A DNA stretch of 7,676 bases, taken from NCBI GenBank assembly GCA_003448685.1, contig DLXW01000321.1, positions 1-7,676 on the forward strand. Reading direction: 5' to 3'. The notes beneath the pieces were generated by a model that saw only the letters and a program-made list of their open reading frames with translations, did not search any database and was not told where the DNA came from. Below are positions 1-5,173 of the stretch, piece after piece. The stretch comes from Cyanothece sp. UBA12306. Lineage in GTDB: Bacteria > Cyanobacteriota > Cyanobacteriia > Cyanobacteriales > Microcystaceae. Position 1 is the first letter of the stretch. The number at the start of each line of letters is the position of its first letter. The translations under genes were made by a program, and so were the position numbers.

Positions 1-731
1 ATGCCATTCGCATAGTACCAGTAACATCTGAACCCACTAAAGAGATTCTCGATGACGGCGATCCAGGGTTTGGTACCGTGGGAACTTGGGGAGTTGCTAC
101 TTTCCAAGGTTTCCAAGATGACGTACACTACAGTGCTGCTGGCGTCGGTGATGATGTAGCGACCTGGACCTTCGAGGGAATTGGCGCAGGAACCTATGAA
201 GTGTTCGCTACTTGGACAGCACACACCAATCGGGCGAGTAATGCACCCTACAGTATTGAGGGTGGAGCGCCAGTGCTGATTAACCAAGAAATAGCTCCTA
301 ATGATGAAATGGATCAAGGGGTAGGTTGGGAACTACTAGATCAAGTCACCATTACTGGTAGTAGTCTAGAGGTTGAACTTTCCGACAATGCTAATGAGTT
401 TGTCATTGCTGATGCCATTCGCATAGTACCAGTGACAGGATTGAATGGTATGCAAGGCAATTCTGGGGCGATTATCAAATCTGCACCAGACGGGTTCGAT
501 ACTTTGTTGTCATCATCTGCATCTAATCAATCAGAGGATCCTATAGCAAAAGCGGCTTCAGAATTATCTGATCTAGGATTCACTGACTCACCAGATGCTA
601 ACGTTTTAGGAGCTGCTGCTTCATCTGTTGCGAGCGCTGATGTCTTTAGCGATACGTCAGATAATGCGAATAATGTATTAGCTGCTTCTATGAATGGTGA
701 ATTTTTTGAACCTAATGCAGTTGTAATGTAG
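1..731 (+). CDS. C-terminal part of a large multidomain protein with golvesin-like repeats (5' end outside window)
   Basis: The reading frame is already open at base 3, so the GTG at 78 is an internal valine and the gene starts upstream of the window. About 242 codons are visible. The segment from DDGDPGF (codons 51-71) to ADAIRIVPV (ending at 434) is a complete beta-rich domain. Its signature motifs are GTW, GFQDDVHYS, ATWTF, YEVFATW, APYSI, GVGWE and LSDNANEFVIADAIRI, typical of golvesin/Xly-type carbohydrate-binding-like domains in large secreted bacterial proteins. The first visible residues, AIRIVPV, are the end of a preceding copy, so the protein has at least two tandem copies with a 137-residue period. 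The last 98 residues (435-728) are rich in Ser, Ala, Asp and Asn with no recognisable fold. A surface or secreted binding role is inferred from the family; the ligand is unknown. The gene ends in TAG and is followed by an intrinsic terminator. Confidence 0.85.
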   Translation, partial: AIRIVPVTSEPTKEILDDGDPGFGTVGTWGVATFQGFQDDVHYSAAGVGDDVATWTFEGIGAGTYEVFATWTAHTNRASNAPYSIEGGAPVLINQEIAPNDEMDQGVGWELLDQVTITGSSLEVELSDNANEFVIADAIRIVPVTGLNGMQGNSGAIIKSAPDGFDTLLSSSASNQSEDPIAKAASELSDLGFTDSPDANVLGAAASSVASADVFSDTSDNANNVLAASMNGEFFEPNAVVM

Positions 732-765
732 CTTTTGCACAACGGTTTACTTAATTGAGATAAAT

Positions 766-812
766 ATAAGGATATGATGTTATTATTTATAACATTGTAT
801 CCTTATTTTTTT
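766..812 (+). terminator. Intrinsic terminator after the golvesin-domain gene
   Basis: Arms 766-783 and 789-806 form an 18-bp stem with two G-U pairs around the 5-base loop TATTT. A T run (806-812) follows directly on the plus strand. It lies 35 bases after the stop codon of the upstream gene. The stem is AT-rich but long and almost perfect. Confidence 0.8.
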
Positions 813-923
813 AGAAAAATTGGAACTATACACAATCCGATTTAGAAAGTAAATAATAGCATTAGACAGCAGGGATATTCGGAGCTTAAGAGCTTCGGAG
901 CAGAGTTTTACACTACAATAATA
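813..923. other. Intergenic stretch between convergent genes
   Basis: The gap between the convergent genes (732-964) holds a terminator on each side. The middle part has no convincing reading frame or RNA gene. It carries a short direct repeat, TTCGGAGC, at 878-885 and 894-901, separated by an AGCTTAAGAGCT segment that can fold only weakly. Confidence 0.5.
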
Positions 924-952
924 AGCGGATTTAGTATTAGTTGAAATCCGCT
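924..952 (-). terminator. Candidate terminator for the DUF4335 gene
   Basis: AGCGGATTT (924-932) and AAATCCGCT (944-952) form a perfect 9-bp stem with an 11-base loop. On the minus strand the hairpin is followed by TTATTATTGT, which is T-rich but not a pure T run. It lies 12 bases past the DUF4335 stop codon, so it probably ends the minus-strand operon, perhaps with moderate efficiency. Confidence 0.55.
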
Positions 953-964
953 ATCTAGCCTGAA

Positions 965-2428
965 TTATTCCAAAAACGTCTTGACTTTGCCATTAGGGAT
1001 CAAAACTAAGCGAATAGTTTGATTACCTTCCACACCAAGCTGAGAAACAAAAGATGAACCAGGGTTAGGAATACCAGTTTGACGATAATAAAGGGTAGCA
1101 GCTTTGCCTAGAGGAATAGCTTGTTTTAAGGAACCATCAGACTGAACAATTAAACGATATTCAAGGGTTTGACTCAAATCTTGAGGAGGTTCCCATCTTT
1201 GTTGGAAATACTGCCGAGCCTCAGCTACTTGGGGAATAGTATCAAGTAAGGACATTTCGGGGGCAGGTTTAGCAGTGTTGAGAGGATTACGAATGGGGGT
1301 TTCTGGGGTTGGAGATTCTTGAATATTCTGATCAGGCGATCGCACTGCCAAAGACTTAGCTTGAAGAGGAGGAGGAGCAGGAAGACTGGGAATGGCACTA
1401 ATACGACTAGCTACAGTTGTGGAAGAAGGAGCCATAATCATTGACATCCCAGGAGCAGGAATTTTTAAGAGATCTTCAGGGGGAGGGGAGTTAGAGACAG
1501 CATTATTTTGCACTGTATTGGGTTTTGGAGGAGCCGGAGGAACCACAGGAGGAGGAGGTAACACAGCCAGAGTAGGCGCTTGAATTTCAGCAGAACGGTT
1601 GCGCGGTGGTGGAGTAGCCTGGCCAATTTTTTCAGGTGGTGGCAAGGGATCTTTAGTAGCTAATAGAGGAGCTAAAGAAGGGGCCGGCATTGGGCCTTTA
1701 GGGGGTGGTGGTACAGGAGGCAAGACATCGAGAAATGATAGATTTTGTTCTTCGTCATCAAGTTGAGTATTTAGAGAGGTTCCGGTGGGGTTTAATTGCT
1801 CAAACCATTTTAAGCCGATGGTAGGAATGCCTATGGCTAATAAGGCTACTGTTACGGCGCTTGTCCAAATCCAAACACCTTTGAATCTGGTAGCATTTTG
1901 GGGAGATGATAGAGAGGTTATATCTCGATGGTATTCTTCTAAGGCGTTGAGTAGATCAAATAGTTGGGATGCAGTAAGGTTAACAGATTTATGGATTGCT
2001 TGAGTATCCAAAGAACCCAAAACAAGCTCATGAAACAAAAATCCTTGAGGTTGTAAAGTAGGCGGTAAGCTAAGGGATTTTTCCGATTTACTCCCATTTT
2101 TTTCTGGGGGAGAAACTGAAGTCAGACAGGCTGTTTCTTCAACTGAGGAGTTGTGGGTTACCGCTAAACAGTTAATAGTTTGATGTAAAATGTTCTGCAC
2201 ATAGGAACCAACCACATTAGATAATATTTCTAATTTGGGGAGAGTCCCTTCTAAGGTTATTTGTTCTTCTTCTAAAAGCCTGGGATCGTCAAATTTTAAG
2301 ACAAAGTTTAACTCCTCAAAGGCAGCTTTTTGTCGCCAACGAGAGAAATAAGAGCGTTTGTCCCACAATTCTAGGGTACAAGTGGGAGGAGTATAACGTC
2401 GGAGGGGAGAGTTATTTAATAAATTCAT
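965..2428 (-). CDS. DUF4335 family membrane-anchored proline-rich protein, TonB-like layout
   Basis: The 487-residue product opens with the characteristic SPLRRYTPPTCTLEL block of the cyanobacterial DUF4335 family, for which I know no function. Residues 1-180 form a polar domain without a signal peptide. Residues 184-206 (VWIWTSAVTVALLAIG core) are a single membrane span. Residues 236-390 are strongly proline-rich with PPPP and PAPP runs. Residues 403-487 form a compact C-terminal domain beginning ARQYFQQRWEPPQDLSQ and containing LEYRLIVQSDGSLKQ. The QRW.PP ... hydrophobic strand ... DGS pattern resembles the C-terminal domain of TonB and TolA proteins, although the sequence is too divergent for certainty. 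The likely topology is cytoplasmic N-terminus with linker and C-terminal domain in the periplasm. The gene follows DUF3038 by 35 bases on the same strand, so the two are probably one operon. No clear Shine-Dalgarno sequence precedes the ATG. The proline stretch may vary between strains. Confidence 0.88.
   Translation of the reverse strand: MNLLNNSPLRRYTPPTCTLELWDKRSYFSRWRQKAAFEELNFVLKFDDPRLLEEEQITLEGTLPKLEILSNVVGSYVQNILHQTINCLAVTHNSSVEETACLTSVSPPEKNGSKSEKSLSLPPTLQPQGFLFHELVLGSLDTQAIHKSVNLTASQLFDLLNALEEYHRDITSLSSPQNATRFKGVWIWTSAVTVALLAIGIPTIGLKWFEQLNPTGTSLNTQLDDEEQNLSFLDVLPPVPPPPKGPMPAPSLAPLLATKDPLPPPEKIGQATPPPRNRSAEIQAPTLAVLPPPPVVPPAPPKPNTVQNNAVSNSPPPEDLLKIPAPGMSMIMAPSSTTVASRISAIPSLPAPPPLQAKSLAVRSPDQNIQESPTPETPIRNPLNTAKPAPEMSLLDTIPQVAEARQYFQQRWEPPQDLSQTLEYRLIVQSDGSLKQAIPLGKAATLYYRQTGIPNPGSSFVSQLGVEGNQTIRLVLIPNGKVKTFLE
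1336..1343. repeat. HIP1 octamer GCGATCGC
   Basis: This palindrome is highly over-represented in many cyanobacterial genomes. I found only this copy in the window, inside the proline-rich coding region of the DUF4335 gene. It supports the cyanobacterial assignment but is weak evidence alone. Confidence 0.7.
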
Positions 2429-2463
2429 AGGTTAAGGGTGAATCTGAGCCATTTTAAGGGTCA

Positions 2464-3051
2464 TTATCTGGTGTAATCTAAGACAGCTAACCACAAGCGA
2501 CGATGACCATCGGTTGTGCTATAAAAAAGTAAATCTACTAGCAGTTTAAAGGCTAATTTCGATAATTGTTGGGGTGGTAGGGATTGATTTTTTGGCGTTT
2601 CCCCGTGATAGAGTTGCTTAAAATGTTCAAAATAATCTTTAAGTAAGCTAATTCGCAGAGGATCTTTATTTTGAGCCATCATTTGTTCTAGAAGAGTCAC
2701 TGCACGGCGAATTAATTCTTGGTTTTCTTGGCATAGATGACAGATAATAACAATGAGTAATCGTCCTTCTTCTATGGTTAAGGGTTGGGTTGTTTCCTGA
2801 ATTTCGTTAACCTTAGATAAGTGCCGTTCCTGCCATAATTTCCAGGACTGTACCTTGACCATGTTTAAACCAAGGTCTTGAGCCACTAAACTTAGGTCAT
2901 TAGGGTTAATATTAGTCAATGCTTCTAATCCTAATAACACTAATTCTAGATGGGTTTGAATTTTCTTGAGTTGCTCCATACTTGGGGTATTAGCAAGGGA
3001 AGAATCTACCCAATTGGTTATGGAGGATGGGGTCTCCATTGTCAGATCCAT
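2464..3051 (-). CDS. DUF3038 domain-containing protein
   Basis: The 195-residue product is predicted to be helical and soluble, with no signal peptide or membrane span. The block HLELVLLGLEALT (residues 34-46), followed by AQDLGLN, is the recognisable core of the cyanobacterial DUF3038 family. Residues 93-126 form a helical stretch with HLCQENQELIRRAV, and the end, DGHRRLWLAVLD, is also family-like. The function is unknown. In cyanobacteria this gene commonly sits beside a DUF4335 gene, as it does here with a 35-base gap, which suggests the products act together. The ATG at 3051 is used; an in-frame ATG four codons later (3037-3039) is an alternative, and neither has a strong ribosome binding site. 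An IS605-type element begins only about 50 bases upstream of the start. Confidence 0.85.
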   Translation of the reverse strand: MDLTMETPSSITNWVDSSLANTPSMEQLKKIQTHLELVLLGLEALTNINPNDLSLVAQDLGLNMVKVQSWKLWQERHLSKVNEIQETTQPLTIEEGRLLIVIICHLCQENQELIRRAVTLLEQMMAQNKDPLRISLLKDYFEHFKQLYHGETPKNQSLPPQQLSKLAFKLLVDLLFYSTTDGHRRLWLAVLDYTR

Positions 3052-3085
3052 AGATTGATTGTTAGGGGAATTAATTAACTCCCAT

Positions 3086-3091
3086 ATTCTA
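3086..3091 (-). promoter_or_regulatory. Candidate -10 element for the DUF3038-DUF4335 operon
   Basis: On the minus strand TAGAAT (one mismatch to TATAAT) lies 34 bases upstream of the DUF3038 ATG. No good -35 hexamer lies 16-18 bases further upstream, where the end of the insertion sequence now begins. The original upstream promoter half may have been displaced by the insertion. This is inference from position and consensus only. Confidence 0.3.
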
Positions 3092-3110
3092 AACTAAGTG
3101 ATTGAACACA

Positions 3111-3140
3111 CCCCATCCAAATTAAAAATTATGGATGGGG
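3111..3140 (-). repeat. Right-end hairpin of the insertion sequence
   Basis: CCCCATCCA and TGGATGGGG form a perfect 9-bp stem with a 12-base AT-rich loop. On the minus strand the stem is preceded immediately by GAAT, which overlaps the tnpB stop codon TGA (3145-3143). It shares the CCCCATC/GATGGGG stem base with the left-end hairpin, as expected if one transposase recognises both ends. Confidence 0.85.
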
Positions 3141-3142
3141 AT

Positions 3143-4558
3143 TCACTTGCACCCAGAAGGTTCTAGACTCCTGAGTGTCCCTAAAGTTACTGGTGTCCGC
3201 AGTGTATTTGTAGAACTTTGGCTAACAAATACCCTAGAGAAATACTTATCACCAATTAAGACAGAATACCAATATCTTGCTCCGATATTATATGAAGCGG
3301 ATAAATCAGCATTGTATTGTTTACCAGAAGAAAAAGTACACAAAGAATAATTCTTTTTACTCCGTTTAACTTTTCCACTACCATCAAAGGCATAAGCACT
3401 GGTATATTTAGGATTAACTGTTTGCACAATTCCTCCTAATTCTGCCCATCGGTTATTTAAAATCTCTACAATTTTTTGATGACACCATAAATGAAACTTT
3501 TGTCTCATTAAAGTGCCTTTTTTTCCTCCCTTAGCTTTCCATCCAGCTAAGTTCTCAATGACGATTACTTTAACATCATGAAGTTTAGCAAACTCAATAA
3601 TTTCTCTAGAAATATACCGAGAAATCTCTAAATTAATATTACTTGATTTCCGATAAAGACCTTGACAAAAGCCTTTAACAAACTTTTTGCCTGTCTTATT
3701 GTAAGTCTGCTTGGACTTTTTAGCAATCATCATTCTTCGCTTATTACGACGGTCTATGTCTCTAGCCGGATTGATAAATTTCCGAGCCTTTACAGTACCG
3801 TCCCGTCCAACGATTGAACAAGTTGCAGCATTATTAATGCCTAAATCTACACTGCATACATAATCTGAATCCTCCTTTTTTACGGGTTTAATTTTAACTG
3901 GCATTGAAAGCTGACAAGTCTTAGTATTAACCACTAAAGCTGGTGACTTGATTTGATTACCTATTACCTTATGTCGGTTAAGCCCATGACCTTTAACTGG
4001 TATTTCTTTTAACCAAATCCAATCAGAACCATTCCAAACTTTGAGGTTAACACTTTGATAATCATCATTATATTTAACTTGTTGACCTTTATATAAAGCA
4101 GGATAAGATTGACACATAGCTGTTAATCGAGGCGGTCTAACAAACTTATGTTTTCTCGTCCCTGACTGCCACTCTCGATAACGAGTCTGAAAACTTGAAA
4201 TAATACCAATAGCATCAGCTATGGCTGCTCTTCTTAAATAACTCGGAAACTTCTGAAACGATGGATATTTATTAATAACTTTTTGATAATATGAATATTG
4301 TGGATTGGTGTTTTTACTGGTTACATGGATAGATTTTTCTAGATAATTTATTTTGTCTTTATCGGTTAGATTACCAATTATTTTCCATTCTGCGTTAACA
4401 ATAAAAACTAAAGGTTTTAAGAATTCTCTATATTCTGCAACTGTCAATAATAATAGCTTTTTCTCTACAGATGTTACTTTGAGATTCCAGACATCTGTAC
4501 GAATCATAGAGTCTTGTTTTCTTTTTTTAGTTTTGCGTTGAGCTTTTGACTTACCCAT
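3143..4558 (-). CDS. tnpB: TnpB, IS605-type RNA-guided endonuclease homologue
   Basis: The 471-residue product starts with a lysine- and arginine-rich segment (MGKSKAQRKTKKRK) and has the C-terminal RuvC nuclease of TnpB/OrfB proteins, the ancestors of Cas12. The catalytic residues appear intact: D238 in SVDLGINNA, E335 in VIVIENLAGW and D418 in NADLSASYNIGARY. The usual zinc ribbon between E and the last D (two CxxC pairs) is replaced by TSAYAFDGSGKVKR and LCTFSSGKQY. Only C407 could be a zinc ligand. I recall similar ribbon-less TnpB proteins in cyanobacteria. Known TnpBs use an omega RNA to cut DNA next to a short target-adjacent motif, which helps keep the element after excision. The stop codon lies 2 bases before the right-end hairpin, so the last codons would double as guide RNA scaffold. 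The gene has its own candidate promoter in the tnpA-tnpB gap. M18 (MIRTDVW) is a possible alternative start. Confidence 0.92.
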   Translation of the reverse strand: MGKSKAQRKTKKRKQDSMIRTDVWNLKVTSVEKKLLLLTVAEYREFLKPLVFIVNAEWKIIGNLTDKDKINYLEKSIHVTSKNTNPQYSYYQKVINKYPSFQKFPSYLRRAAIADAIGIISSFQTRYREWQSGTRKHKFVRPPRLTAMCQSYPALYKGQQVKYNDDYQSVNLKVWNGSDWIWLKEIPVKGHGLNRHKVIGNQIKSPALVVNTKTCQLSMPVKIKPVKKEDSDYVCSVDLGINNAATCSIVGRDGTVKARKFINPARDIDRRNKRRMMIAKKSKQTYNKTGKKFVKGFCQGLYRKSSNINLEISRYISREIIEFAKLHDVKVIVIENLAGWKAKGGKKGTLMRQKFHLWCHQKIVEILNNRWAELGGIVQTVNPKYTSAYAFDGSGKVKRSKKNYSLCTFSSGKQYNADLSASYNIGARYWYSVLIGDKYFSRVFVSQSSTNTLRTPVTLGTLRSLEPSGCK

Positions 4559-4576
4559 AACACGGCTAAAACTTTA

Positions 4577-4606
4577 TTGACTCTATATTATTCTACCACA
4601 TATACT
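4577..4606 (+). promoter_or_regulatory. Candidate tnpA promoter
   Basis: TTGACT (4577-4582) and TATACT (4601-4606) are good -35 and -10 matches with an 18-base spacer, ending 35 bases before the tnpA ATG. The site overlaps the candidate tnpB promoter on the other strand. Confidence 0.55.
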
Positions 4607-4618
4607 GAAAAATATCAA
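4590..4618 (-). promoter_or_regulatory. Candidate tnpB promoter
   Basis: On the minus strand TTGATA (4618-4613) and TAGAAT (4595-4590) are separated by exactly 17 bases, and the -10 ends 31 bases before the tnpB ATG. The two divergent promoters overlap, so polymerase binding to one should exclude the other. Confidence 0.55.
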
Positions 4619-4641
4619 TTAGTTATGTAATTAGTTAATAA

Positions 4642-5061
4642 ATGCAGTTACCTTTAAAAACTCGCAGTAATAGTGCTTTCCGACTAATTTATCATTTAGT
4701 CTTAGTCACTAAGTTCCGTCGTCAGTCTTTAACGACTGACATTTTAGAGAGGATGCAGTTAATCTTACGAGATTTATTAGGTAAATGGGAATGTGATTTA
4801 ATTGAATTTGGTGGTGAAGCTGACCATATTCACTTATTGTTTGAAACTCATCCTTCTGTGGAGCTTTCCAAATTAGTTAATAATATAAAAACCGTAACTT
4901 CTCGTCGTTTACGTTCTGAATATCAAGAACATTTATCTCAATTTTATTGGGGTTCTAAACCTCAATTCTGGTCGGGTAGTTATGCTATTATTAGTGTGGG
5001 CGCACAAGCTCCTTTAGAGCGACTTATAGAATATGTACAGAACCAGGAAACGCCGGAATAA
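4642..5061 (+). CDS. tnpA: TnpA, IS200/IS605-family Y1 HUH transposase
   Basis: The 139-residue product has the normal length for IS200-type transposases. The HUH metal-binding motif is H62-I-H64 in EADHIHLLFETH, and the catalytic tyrosine is Y131 in IEYVQNQE near the C-terminus. The core blocks YHLVLVTKFRR (residues 17-27) and WSGSYAIISVG (110-120) are family hallmarks. TnpA acts as a dimer on single-stranded DNA, recognising the subterminal hairpins and joining the ends through a 5'-phosphotyrosine intermediate. All catalytic residues are present and the frame is unbroken, so it is potentially active. The ATG at 4642 is the natural start: it comes just after the candidate promoter, and a stop (TAA, 4628-4630) lies a few codons upstream in phase with the ATG at 4625. 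No Shine-Dalgarno sequence is seen, so translation may be weak, as is common for these transposases. Confidence 0.95.
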   Translation: MQLPLKTRSNSAFRLIYHLVLVTKFRRQSLTTDILERMQLILRDLLGKWECDLIEFGGEADHIHLLFETHPSVELSKLVNNIKTVTSRRLRSEYQEHLSQFYWGSKPQFWSGSYAIISVGAQAPLERLIEYVQNQETPE

Positions 5062-5066
5062 GGACC

Positions 5067-5137
5067 GCGAAGCGTTTATTTATTGGTTTCGCTAACCCCA
5101 TCTAAATCAAAGATTTTAGATGGGGACTGCGCGAAAC
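5067..5137. repeat. Left-end hairpin of the insertion sequence with nested outer stems
   Basis: The core is an 11-bp stem (5096-5106 with 5115-5125) with CCCCATC/GATGGGG at its base, like the right-end hairpin. Around it GTTTCGC (5086-5092) can pair with GCGAAAC (5131-5137) to form a 7-bp outer stem. The same GTTTCGC can instead pair with GCGAAGC (5067-5073), one G-U included, just after the tnpA stop. The core hairpin is the expected TnpA recognition structure; any role for the outer stems is inference. Confidence 0.75.
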
Positions 5138-5161
5138 GATTTTGTTCAATAATTGAAAATT

Positions 5162-5166
5162 GGTGA
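5162..5166 (+). promoter_or_regulatory. Ribosome binding site of the antiporter gene
   Basis: GGTGA lies 7 bases before the ATG at 5174 and supports that start. No convincing -35/-10 pair is visible between the end of the insertion sequence and the gene. Confidence 0.55.
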
Positions 5167-5173
5167 TTAGATA

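Larger units (their letters stand above)
3086..3230 (-). ncRNA. Predicted omega RNA (right-end RNA) of the TnpB system
   Basis: In characterised TnpB systems the guide RNA scaffold comes from the 3' end of tnpB plus the element's right end, and the guide is the adjoining host flank. Here, minus strand, a 10-bp stem with two G-U pairs (3177-3168 with 3159-3150, 8-base loop) is followed 9 bases later by the right-end hairpin (3140-3132 with 3119-3111, 9 bp). Then come TGTGT and TCAA at the element boundary. The guide would begin at 3101 and read TCACTTAGTTTAGAAT. The 5' limit of the RNA is not visible; about 3230 is a guess based on the usual scaffold size. Confidence 0.45.
3102..5144. mobile_element. 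IS200/IS605-family insertion sequence with divergent tnpA and tnpB
   Basis: The element carries a Y1 transposase gene (tnpA, plus strand) and a tnpB gene (minus strand) transcribed divergently, as in IS605-type elements. Read on the minus strand, the left end is near 5144 and the right end near 3102. At the right end the hairpin 3140-3111 is preceded directly by GAAT and followed, after TGTGT, by TCAA. This matches the guide and cleavage tetranucleotides I recall for the IS608 right end. At the left end the hairpin 5125-5096 is preceded by CAGT, and TGAA (5148-5145) lies 19 bases before the hairpin, a plausible left cleavage site. These sites give a length of 2043 bp. No target duplication or terminal inverted repeat is expected for this family. 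The left boundary is less certain than the right by a few bases. Confidence 0.85.

Noticed and set aside
78..80. GTG at 78 as the start of the first gene
   Set aside because: The frame is open to the left window edge, encodes the end of a preceding domain copy, and position 78 lies inside the golvesin-like domain.
1392..1583. Plus-strand glycine-rich open frame
   Set aside because: It is the reverse complement of the proline-rich linker of the DUF4335 gene; Pro codons read backwards as Gly.
3135..3350. Plus-strand open frame of 71 codons over the end of tnpB
   Set aside because: It is antisense to a clear tnpB 3' end and right-end hairpin, has no promoter or ribosome binding site, and its translation resembles no protein.
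3102..5144. A CRISPR-Cas type V locus (TnpB-like effector near hairpins)
   Set aside because: There is no repeat-spacer array and no Cas1 or Cas2. The hairpins are single copies at the two ends of a transposon with its own Y1 transposase.
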